Source: an uncultured Lentisphaeria bacterium
Lineage (GTDB): Bacteria > Verrucomicrobiota > Lentisphaeria > JABSQK01 > CAJWLW01
Assembly: GCA_913042885.1 (NCBI GenBank)
Contig: CAJWLW010000112.1
Location: 1-12,784, forward strand
Direction of reading: 5' to 3'
Length of the DNA: 12,784 nucleotides
Shown piece after piece: positions 1 through 5,529 of the stretch. A model generated the notes under the pieces. The model searched no databases and had not been told where the DNA came from. It was given only the letters and a program-made list of their open reading frames with translations. How positions within the stretch are numbered: the first letter of the stretch is position 1; each line of letters starts with the position of its first letter. The position numbers and the translations under genes were made by a program.

Positions 1-573
1 TCCGCGATGATTGCCGACTGGCGAGAACAGTGGGGCTATGACTTTCCCTTTTATTTCGTGCAACTCGCGAACTTCGCTGAAACCGCCATCTCTGAGTGGG
101 CCATCCTGCGCCAGTGCCAGGCCGATACATTGCAAGTGCCCGGCACCGGCATGGCAGTGATCATCGATATCGGCGAATCCAACGACATTCATCCGAAGAA
201 CAAACAGGACGTCGGCAAACGCCTCAGCCTCATCGCCCGTCATCACATCCACGGCGAGGACATCGAATACAGCGGGCCTGTGGCCAAGGCTGCCGAAGCC
301 GCAGAAAACGGCTGCCGGATTACCTTTTCTCATGCCGAATCAGGGTTGGAAACCGGGGGCGACAAACTCGTGGGCTTCGAAGTTGCCGGCGACGACGGAT
401 CGTTTTCCCCTGCGGACGCCACCATCGAGGGTGCCGCGGTCCTGGTCACGTCGGGACACCTCTCCAGTCCCGAAACCGTCCGCTACGCCTGGGCCGGCGA
501 CCCGGTCTGCAACCTGTACAACGGTGCAGGGTTGCCGGCCGCACCGTTCCTCCGGAACATCACCAACGCTTGA
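1..573 (+). CDS. Sialate O-acetylesterase-like SGNH hydrolase, C-terminal part (5' truncated)
   Basis: The reading frame is open from the first base of the window to the TGA at 571-573, so the true start lies upstream; the Met at 7 is internal. About 190 residues are visible, whereas family members usually have 450-650. The segment FYFVQLANF followed by a GES-N-DIHPKNK stretch (Asp at 184-186, His at 190-192) matches the C-terminal Asp-x-x-His dyad of the SASA/sialate O-acetylesterase domain. The remainder resembles the usual C-terminal beta-rich part and ends shortly after NLYNGAGLPAAPF, the expected family end. Known members remove acetyl groups from sialic acid or, in many environmental bacteria, from acetylated plant or algal polysaccharides. 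A signal peptide cannot be judged because the N-terminus is missing. Family assignment is firm; the substrate is unknown. Confidence 0.85.
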   Translation, partial: SAMIADWREQWGYDFPFYFVQLANFAETAISEWAILRQCQADTLQVPGTGMAVIIDIGESNDIHPKNKQDVGKRLSLIARHHIHGEDIEYSGPVAKAAEAAENGCRITFSHAESGLETGGDKLVGFEVAGDDGSFSPADATIEGAAVLVTSGHLSSPETVRYAWAGDPVCNLYNGAGLPAAPFLRNITNA

Positions 574-724
574 GATGCTGCTCGGGCGCGGAGATAAGAG
601 TGCCGGTATCAATCCAATGAAGGCCCCCGGCTATTTCGTCCGACTCTTGTCCGACCCCTGCTTTGGCCGGCCAGAGGCAGTGCAAGCACGTCCCTGTGTA
701 CATTGCTGTTTCGCTTTGCCCGCG

Positions 725-753
725 TTGAAAAACAACGCCGCATGTTCTATTGT
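725..753 (+). promoter_or_regulatory. Candidate sigma70-type promoter for the first PhyH gene
   Basis: TTGAAA (725-730; 5 of 6 to the -35 consensus) and TATTGT (748-753; 4 of 6 to the -10 consensus) are separated by exactly 17 bp. Transcription would begin near 760, giving a leader of about 50 nt before the ATG at 813. This rests on pattern matching only, and the host's sigma factor preference is unknown. Confidence 0.35.
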
Positions 754-798
754 CGTCATACCCGTACTCGATACAAGCCAATGTTTTCAAATCAGTTG

Positions 799-803
799 AA
801 GGA
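799..803 (+). promoter_or_regulatory. Ribosome binding site that fixes the PhyH start at 813
   Basis: AAGGA lies 9 nt upstream of the ATG at 813. The same frame is open from an ATG at 750, but that start has no comparable site and would add 21 residues unlike the family N-terminus. Position 813 gives the usual MLTKDQLEQYHKDGYV opening. Confidence 0.6.
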
Positions 804-812
804 CAGACAGCC

Positions 813-1631
813 ATGCTGACCAAAGACCAACTCGAGCAATACCACAAGGACGGTTACGTCATCGTTGAAGAACTGTTCGACGAGGAAGAGACGGCGTTGA
901 TGCTGGAAATCTCGATCGCCGACCAGGCAATCGCCGCCGCCGCCAAGACACTGGAAGAGCTGGATAACACGCAAAAACAGTCAGCGCGGGTGATCGCGCT
1001 TGGTGACAATGCCGGCGGCGAATCCACATTCTGGGTCGACGACGAGCTGAGCGATGACATGTACAGCGCCATCTCACAATGCCGGCGAATCGTCGATCCG
1101 CTCGAGCAGATGCTGGATGGCGAGGTCTACCACTGGCATCACAAGCTGATGCTGAAGGATGCGCATACCGGTGGTGCCTTCCTGTGGCATCAGGACTTCG
1201 GCTATTGGCAACCGAAAGGGTATTGCCTTTTCCCATTCATGGCGAGTTGTATGATTGCGGTCAATCGCGCCACCATGGAAAACGGCTGCCTGCAGGTGCT
1301 CAAAGGGTCGCACCACATCGGCCTGATCACCCACGTAGCCGTCGACAGCCAGAACACCGCCGATCCCGAACGCGTCGCAGCTGCCGAGGAACGTTTGCCA
1401 CTGGTCCATCTGGAGCTCGAGCCGGGCTCAGCCGTTTTCTTCCACGCCAATCTGCTGCATCGTTCCGACAAGAATCTCAGTGACCATTCCCGGCGAACAC
1501 TGATCTGCTGTTACAACGCAGCACGCAATGATCCCTATCGCGACTCGCATCATGCGCGCTATCAGCTGCTGGAAAAACTCGATGACGCCCGGGTCAGGGA
1601 GATCGGCAAAGCGCAACTGCAGGCGATGTAG
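813..1631 (+). CDS. Phytanoyl-CoA dioxygenase (PhyH) family Fe(II)/2-oxoglutarate oxygenase
   Basis: The 272-residue product has the length and layout of the PhyH family, which hydroxylates small molecules with Fe(II), O2 and 2-oxoglutarate in the cytoplasm. The N-terminus (QLEQYHKDGYVIVEELF) is the standard family opening. The complete iron triad is visible: His126-x-Asp128 in LWHQDFGYW and His216 in HANLLHRS. Arg227/Arg228 in SRRTL is the expected 2-oxoglutarate carboxylate clamp. The stretch around residues 149-167 (VNRATMENGCLQVLKGSHH) is the usual core strand and loop. The protein resembles the ectoine hydroxylase-like branch, but no ectoine genes are nearby and I would not assign a substrate. 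It is preceded by its own candidate promoter and converges on a second, quite different PhyH gene 71 bp downstream. Confidence 0.9.
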   Translation: MLTKDQLEQYHKDGYVIVEELFDEEETALMLEISIADQAIAAAAKTLEELDNTQKQSARVIALGDNAGGESTFWVDDELSDDMYSAISQCRRIVDPLEQMLDGEVYHWHHKLMLKDAHTGGAFLWHQDFGYWQPKGYCLFPFMASCMIAVNRATMENGCLQVLKGSHHIGLITHVAVDSQNTADPERVAAAEERLPLVHLELEPGSAVFFHANLLHRSDKNLSDHSRRTLICCYNAARNDPYRDSHHARYQLLEKLDDARVREIGKAQLQAM

Positions 1632-1647
1632 TCGTAACCCTGGGAGC

Positions 1648-1670
1648 GCAGGCATCCTGCCTGTTTCTGT
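1648..1670 (+). terminator. Candidate terminator or REP-like palindrome between the convergent PhyH genes
   Basis: CAGGCA (1649-1654) and TGCCTG (1658-1663) form a perfect 6-bp stem with a TCC loop, extendable by a G-U pair, followed by TTTCTGT (1664-1670). It lies 17 bp after the stop of the upstream PhyH gene. The stem is short and the T tract interrupted, so termination would be modest. The arms resemble two other palindromes in the window (5469-5490 and 10447-10475), so a dispersed palindromic repeat is an alternative. Confidence 0.4.
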
Positions 1671-1702
1671 GAGCCACGACTTGACGGGTTGGATTCCCGG
1701 GA

Positions 1703-2551
1703 TCAGCCAGCCCCTAATCTAACGTCACGCTGCTTCTCGTAGGGGTCGAAAAGGCCACGCTGCGCCTCGTCGTAGCGATCCAGGGTGCGCTGGAGGATAT
1801 AAGGGTCCTGGTCTATCGTGGCAATGTTCTGAGACTTCAACCAGAACGGGCCGTACCCGATATGCAGCGTCTTGCGCACCTGCCCGGATAGGTTTGGTAC
1901 GCCGCCGTGGCGAAGGTTCTCCGTGAAAAGAATCGCATCGCCCGCCTTCACCTCGACCGGGGTCATGCCGGGCTCATCCTGCGGTTCACAATCAAATGGC
2001 GACAAAAAATTGGACTTGTGCGTGCCCGGCACAACGCAGAAAGCCCCCTGCTCGACCGATACGTCCTGGACGAAGTAGACCATGCGAATCATCATGCAGT
2101 CTATACGATTGTTGAAAAAACGGTACCTGTACTTTGTCCCTATAGGCCCGCCCATATGCGTCGCTGACAGGTTGCCCGGGTGACGCACGCGCAGCTCGGA
2201 GTCGTTTATCGTCGGGCGCTCGGCAATCAGGCCATCCACATACGCCATTGTCCGGGAATGGTTGACCAGGCAGTCGAAAGCCGGGTCGGCGTTGAAGAAA
2301 TCCTCGATAATAACACTATCCCCAATCCCTTTGCCGAAGTGGCCGCCGACATGGTACCCGAGTTCATCGTTCCGATGATAGTCGACTCCCCAGCGGGCCA
2401 TCACGCGTGGGGCGTCATCAAAATGCGCCTCAGCGTGTGCGATCAGTTTATCGATCGCCTCAGCCAGTTTGGTGATTTCCTCGCCGCTCAGCATCCCCGG
2501 GATCACCAGATAGCCGACACGGTCAAACTCGTATTTCTCGATCTCCGTCAT
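1703..2551 (-). CDS. PhyH-family protein with H-x-G in place of the H-x-D iron motif
   Basis: The 282-residue product starts at the ATG at 2551 (MTEIEKYEFDRVGYLVIPGM), the usual PhyH opening; upstream in-frame codons encode an unlikely 22-residue extension. Core family features are present: GAFCVVPGTHKSNF (169-182), distal His215 in NLRHGG, and Arg226 in QVRKTL, the 2-oxoglutarate clamp. At the proximal iron site the sequence reads T131-H-M-G-G-P, so the Asp ligand is replaced by Gly134. This is not sequence noise from a frameshift, since the frame is continuous on both sides. My recollection is that environmental PhyH relatives with a similar HGG motif are common. H-x-G/A is otherwise known from Fe/2OG halogenases. 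Whether this protein hydroxylates, halogenates or uses another ligand is unknown. It is divergent from the seven-gene operon and shares its 113-bp upstream region. Confidence 0.85.
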   Translation of the reverse strand: MTEIEKYEFDRVGYLVIPGMLSGEEITKLAEAIDKLIAHAEAHFDDAPRVMARWGVDYHRNDELGYHVGGHFGKGIGDSVIIEDFFNADPAFDCLVNHSRTMAYVDGLIAERPTINDSELRVRHPGNLSATHMGGPIGTKYRYRFFNNRIDCMMIRMVYFVQDVSVEQGAFCVVPGTHKSNFLSPFDCEPQDEPGMTPVEVKAGDAILFTENLRHGGVPNLSGQVRKTLHIGYGPFWLKSQNIATIDQDPYILQRTLDRYDEAQRGLFDPYEKQRDVRLGAG

Positions 2552-2577
2552 CGTGTGCCTGCCGTTTGTTGCCGGAT

Positions 2578-2606
2578 AGTTTAGCACGAACCGGCTGTGG
2601 AAGCGA
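2578..2606 (-). promoter_or_regulatory. Weak candidate promoter for the divergent PhyH gene
   Basis: On the minus strand, TAAACT (2583 down to 2578; 4 of 6 to the -10 consensus) lies about 27 nt before the start codon at 2551. The upstream hexamer at an 18-bp spacing, TTCGCT, is a poor -35 match. The position is plausible but the match is weak. Confidence 0.22.
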
Positions 2607-2607
2607 A

Positions 2608-2636
2608 TTGACCCCATGCCCCTGCGGCGTTACACT
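2608..2636 (+). promoter_or_regulatory. Candidate sigma70-type promoter of the seven-gene sugar operon
   Basis: TTGACC (2608-2613; 5 of 6 to the -35 consensus) and TACACT (2631-2636; 4 of 6 to the -10 consensus) are spaced by 17 bp. Transcription would start near 2643. The Shine-Dalgarno AGGAGA (2654-2659) follows, 5 nt before the ATG at 2665, giving a short compact leader. This is the best-formed promoter in the window and sits where the operon needs one. Confidence 0.5.
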
Positions 2637-2664
2637 TTGATCCTTTGCAATCCAGGAGAACGGC

Positions 2665-3672
2665 ATGTTGAAAATCGCCATTATCGGAATGGGTGGTATC
2701 GGCAACACCCACGCCCGCTGCTACGTCGAGAACGAGCAGACCGACGTCGCCGCCGTCTGCGATTGCATCGCCGAACGCGCCGACGCGGCCGCCGAGGCGT
2801 ACGGTGCCAAGGCCTTCTATAACGTTCAGGAAATGCTCGACAGCGACATAACAATCGATGCCGCCAGCGTAGCCACGGCAGGCAAGGAAAACGGCGGCGA
2901 CCATTACGAACCGACGATGCAGCTGCTCGGTGCCGATATTCCCGTGCTCGGGGAAAAACCGATATCCAACGAAATCGACAAGGCGGCCGAAATGGTCGCC
3001 CTGGCGCGCGCGCGGAATCTGCCGTACGCCATCGACCTGAACCACCGCTTCACCCCGGCCGCCGCGCGGGCCCGCGAGTGGATCGACGAGGGACGGCTCG
3101 GCGAGCTGCAGATGATCCGCATGATGATGTGGATCAGCAACCCGAACGAATCGAGCCCGCACTTTCATATCCGCGCGTTGCACCCGCATTCGCTCGACGT
3201 CATGCGCTACTTCTGCGGCGACGTCGCGAAGGTCCAGGCGTTTTTCAAGAAGGGCAACGGCCGCCAAATCTGGTCGAACCTGCAACTCAACCTGCTCTTC
3301 GAGAACGGCGTCGTCGGCAACCTCATGGGCAGCTACGACGGCGGCGGGCCCGGGCACGCGTGGGGTCTGGAGACTTGTGAAGTCATCGGGCACCAGGCCC
3401 GCTTCGTGCTGCACGACGCCTGCGAGCTGCTCGAGTTCCAGCCGCGCCACAGTATCGAAGGCGAGAGCTACCGTCACCTCGGCGGCATGGCAAGTTTCGG
3501 CGACACCTTCCAAAGCCGCATCGACCGATGGATCGAGCAGTTGCGCGCCGGTACGGCACCGGATGAAATCGACGGCTCCGGCGCCGATGCACTGAAGGTG
3601 CAGCAGGTCATCGAAGCGGCAATCGAAAGCTGGGAGACCGACACTGTCGTCTCTCTCAATCCGCAGGACTGA
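2665..3672 (+). CDS. Gfo/Idh/MocA family NAD(P)-dependent sugar dehydrogenase, first of a tandem pair
   Basis: This 335-residue protein begins with a Rossmann dinucleotide site, GMGGIGNTH (8-16), and carries the family's EKP motif at 97-99, whose Lys is the usual catalytic or cofactor-positioning residue. DLNHRFTP (124-131) and the long motif around HIRALHPHSLDVMRYFCGD (168-186) form the catalytic alpha/beta domain; His172 or His174 may be the general acid. Family members oxidise or reduce a sugar or cyclitol hydroxyl/ketone with NAD(P). No signal peptide is seen, so it should be cytoplasmic. AGGAGA lies 5 nt before the start. It is followed after only 3 bp by a paralogue of identical length, about half identical by eye. 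The exact sugar and the direction of the reaction cannot be read from the sequence. Confidence 0.9.
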   Translation: MLKIAIIGMGGIGNTHARCYVENEQTDVAAVCDCIAERADAAAEAYGAKAFYNVQEMLDSDITIDAASVATAGKENGGDHYEPTMQLLGADIPVLGEKPISNEIDKAAEMVALARARNLPYAIDLNHRFTPAAARAREWIDEGRLGELQMIRMMMWISNPNESSPHFHIRALHPHSLDVMRYFCGDVAKVQAFFKKGNGRQIWSNLQLNLLFENGVVGNLMGSYDGGGPGHAWGLETCEVIGHQARFVLHDACELLEFQPRHSIEGESYRHLGGMASFGDTFQSRIDRWIEQLRAGTAPDEIDGSGADALKVQQVIEAAIESWETDTVVSLNPQD

Positions 3673-3675
3673 GCC

Positions 3676-4683
3676 ATGCAGCGCGTATGTGTCATCGGGC
3701 TCGGCCCTATCGGCAACCGCCACGCAGCCATTTACCGGGAGCACCCCGGGTGTGAGCTTGTGGGCCTTTGCGATGTCGATCGCCAGCGCGCGGATACCGC
3801 TGCGGAAACCTTCGGCGTGCCGGCATTCTACAGTGTCGACGAGATGCTGCCCAAGCTGTCGCCGACCATGGTCAGTGTCGCCACCGGCGGTGTCGAGTAC
3901 GGCTCCGATCACTACGAACCGACGATGCAGGCGTTCGCTCACGGCTGCCATGTGCTCTGCGAAAAACCGATCTGCAACGAAATCGGACCGGCTGTCGAGA
4001 TGGTGCGCGAAGCAAAAACCCGCGGTCTGTCTTTCGGCATCGACCTCAACCATCGCTTCACGCCGGCAGCGCGGCTGGCCAAACAGTGGGTCGACGACGG
4101 ACGCATCGGCCACCAGCTGTTCATCAACATGAACATGTGGATCGGGAACCCGACCGAGAGTTCGCCGTGGTTCCATATCAAAGCGCTGCACCCGCACACC
4201 GTCGACATCATGCGCTACTACTGCGGCGACATCGAGGCGGTTCAATGTTTCGTGACCAAGGCACCTGGCCGCAGCATCTGGTCGACCGCCCAGTTCAGCA
4301 TGCGCTTCGCAAGCGGCGCCCTCGGGCATCTCACGGGCAGCTACGACATCGAGCGCGGCCACCCCATGGAGCGCTGCGAACTGGCCGGTGTCAACGGCCG
4401 GTTCATTATCGATGACTTATACCGTGAAGCTACGCTGTTTCCCGCCGGGGATCCGCAGAAGCTGGTGTACACCAACCCTGTCTTCGGCGGTTTCCGCGAT
4501 TTCGACGATACCTTCCGTGACCGACTCGGTGCGTTCGTCGACCAACTCAATGCCGGTGTCGCCCCGGCCGAGATCGATGGTTCCGGCGCCGATGGCCTGG
4601 CAGCGCAAAAGGTGCTGGCCGCCGCCATCGAGTCGGTCCAGACAGAATCGATCATAAAAGTCAATGAGCTCTTTCCCGATTGA
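3676..4683 (+). CDS. Gfo/Idh/MocA family NAD(P)-dependent sugar dehydrogenase, second of a tandem pair
   Basis: The product is 335 residues, exactly as long as its upstream paralogue. The nucleotide-binding site is GLGPIGNRH (8-16), followed by LCDVDRQRAD, whose acidic residue after the second strand favours NAD. EKP is at 96-98, DLNHRFTP at 123-130, and HIKALHPHTVDIMRYYCGD at 167-185, so all catalytic blocks of the first copy are kept. The two copies differ mainly in the N-terminal Rossmann half and in the region around 225-275 that lines the substrate pocket in this fold. This suggests different or sequential substrates rather than gene dosage, or possibly a hetero-oligomer. It is translationally close to its neighbours: 3 bp after the first copy and 21 bp before the isomerase. 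Substrate is unknown. Confidence 0.9.
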   Translation: MQRVCVIGLGPIGNRHAAIYREHPGCELVGLCDVDRQRADTAAETFGVPAFYSVDEMLPKLSPTMVSVATGGVEYGSDHYEPTMQAFAHGCHVLCEKPICNEIGPAVEMVREAKTRGLSFGIDLNHRFTPAARLAKQWVDDGRIGHQLFINMNMWIGNPTESSPWFHIKALHPHTVDIMRYYCGDIEAVQCFVTKAPGRSIWSTAQFSMRFASGALGHLTGSYDIERGHPMERCELAGVNGRFIIDDLYREATLFPAGDPQKLVYTNPVFGGFRDFDDTFRDRLGAFVDQLNAGVAPAEIDGSGADGLAAQKVLAAAIESVQTESIIKVNELFPD

Positions 4684-4704
4684 CGCAACAATGGAACGAC
4701 TGAT

Positions 4705-5502
4705 ATGAAGTTAGGTGTGAATTCCGTTCTCTTCGGCGGCCACGACATGGCTACCGCCTTTTCGTACATCGCCCGATGCGGCTACGACGGAATCGAGATT
4801 TCGGCGATCGACGGCATGAGCGAGCACCTCGTGCTCGACCGCTGGCAGGCGCTGGTGCCGGAGATCAAGGAATTGGCCAGGGCCCACGAGCTGCCGATCC
4901 TCGCCATGGAGCAGCCGTCGCGTGAGCCGGAGAAGATGACCGCCGCCTTCCAGGCCGCGGCGGCAATCGAATGTCCGATCGTCAATTGCGGACCGGGCGG
5001 CGAGACCGGTAATGAAGAGAGTTTCCAGGCCGCCATCGACTCGCTGGGCACGCTCGCCGAGCAGGCCGGCACATACGGCGTGACGCTGTGCGTCAAGGCA
5101 CACGTCGGCCATTGTATCCACGACACGCCCACATCGCTGCGCGCGCTCGCGGCCATCGACCTGCCCTCTTTCGGCCTCGACATGGATCCCAGCCACGTTC
5201 ATCGCGCCGGCGAAAATCCCGTCGAGGCGATTGCCGCGGTGGTCGATCGAATTCGCCACGTGCACATCCGCGACTGCAAGGGCCGTCAGACGGGACCGGG
5301 CGTGCCGGAATTGCAGGCCAACGGACGTGGCGACATCGATCTGCTCGGCTACATTCGCGTCCTGCACCAGCACGGCTACACCGGGCCGATGGATCTGGAA
5401 GTCATCGGAGCAAAGGAATACGGAATTACCGAATGTACCGCCATCGCGGCAGAGACACGCGGACACATGCAGGCTTGCCTGCAAGCCTGCGGCGCCCGAT
5501 AA
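4705..5502 (+). CDS. TIM-barrel sugar isomerase/epimerase-like protein (AP endonuclease 2 superfamily)
   Basis: The 265-residue product has the xylose-isomerase-like TIM-barrel pattern. It opens with MKLGVNSVLF and has GYDGIEIS (26-33) on the second strand. Three expected metal ligands are visible: Asp161 in LDMDPSH, His187 in RHVHIRD and Glu232 in MDLEVIG. Where the first ligand Glu is expected, the strand reads CVKAHVGH, with Lys131. Family members isomerise or epimerise keto sugars, and some relatives cleave glycosides after oxidation. Paired with the two dehydrogenases just upstream, it probably acts on the oxidised sugar; this is inference. The ribosome site is weak (GGAA about 11 nt upstream), so translation may depend on coupling to the preceding gene. 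The 3' end contains a perfect 9-bp hairpin. It has no signal peptide. Confidence 0.85.
   Translation: MKLGVNSVLFGGHDMATAFSYIARCGYDGIEISAIDGMSEHLVLDRWQALVPEIKELARAHELPILAMEQPSREPEKMTAAFQAAAAIECPIVNCGPGGETGNEESFQAAIDSLGTLAEQAGTYGVTLCVKAHVGHCIHDTPTSLRALAAIDLPSFGLDMDPSHVHRAGENPVEAIAAVVDRIRHVHIRDCKGRQTGPGVPELQANGRGDIDLLGYIRVLHQHGYTGPMDLEVIGAKEYGITECTAIAAETRGHMQACLQACGAR
5469..5490 (+). repeat. Perfect inverted repeat at the 3' end of the isomerase gene
   Basis: GCAGGCTTG (5469-5477) and CAAGCCTGC (5482-5490) are exact reverse complements separated by the 4-nt loop CCTG. The hairpin lies inside the last codons of the isomerase gene (encoding the repeated Gln-Ala-Cys) and ends 39 nt before the sulfatase-like gene. 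No T tract follows, so it is not a standard terminator. It could protect the upstream message from exonucleases or tune expression of the downstream genes. Confidence 0.55.
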
Positions 5503-5529
5503 CTGCACGCAATCACCAGGAGACCAGGG

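Larger units (their letters stand above)
574..812. other. Intergenic region, longest gap in the window
   Basis: This 239-bp stretch separates the esterase stop from the start of the first PhyH gene. Short open frames cross it, but they lack a plausible ribosome site or family resemblance. The only structure I can support is a sigma70-like promoter candidate at 725-753 and a Shine-Dalgarno site at 799-803, both oriented toward the downstream gene. The gap implies that the PhyH gene is transcribed independently of the esterase. Confidence 0.6.

Noticed and set aside
1..573. Disrupted end of the esterase, judged from its somewhat unusual last residues (LRNITNA)
   Set aside because: The frame and motifs are continuous up to the usual family end (GLPAAPF), and the last few residues vary among relatives. 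There is no evidence of a frameshift.
332..799. Plus-strand 155-codon frame running from inside the esterase gene into the intergenic region
   Set aside because: It overlaps the esterase frame, has no ribosome site, and its translation is compositionally odd with no family resemblance.
2581..4362. A 593-codon open frame on the minus strand opposite the tandem dehydrogenases
   Set aside because: The plus strand encodes two unmistakable Gfo/Idh/MocA proteins here. The antisense translation has no recognisable family features and is explained by GC-rich codon usage that removes stops from the opposite strand.
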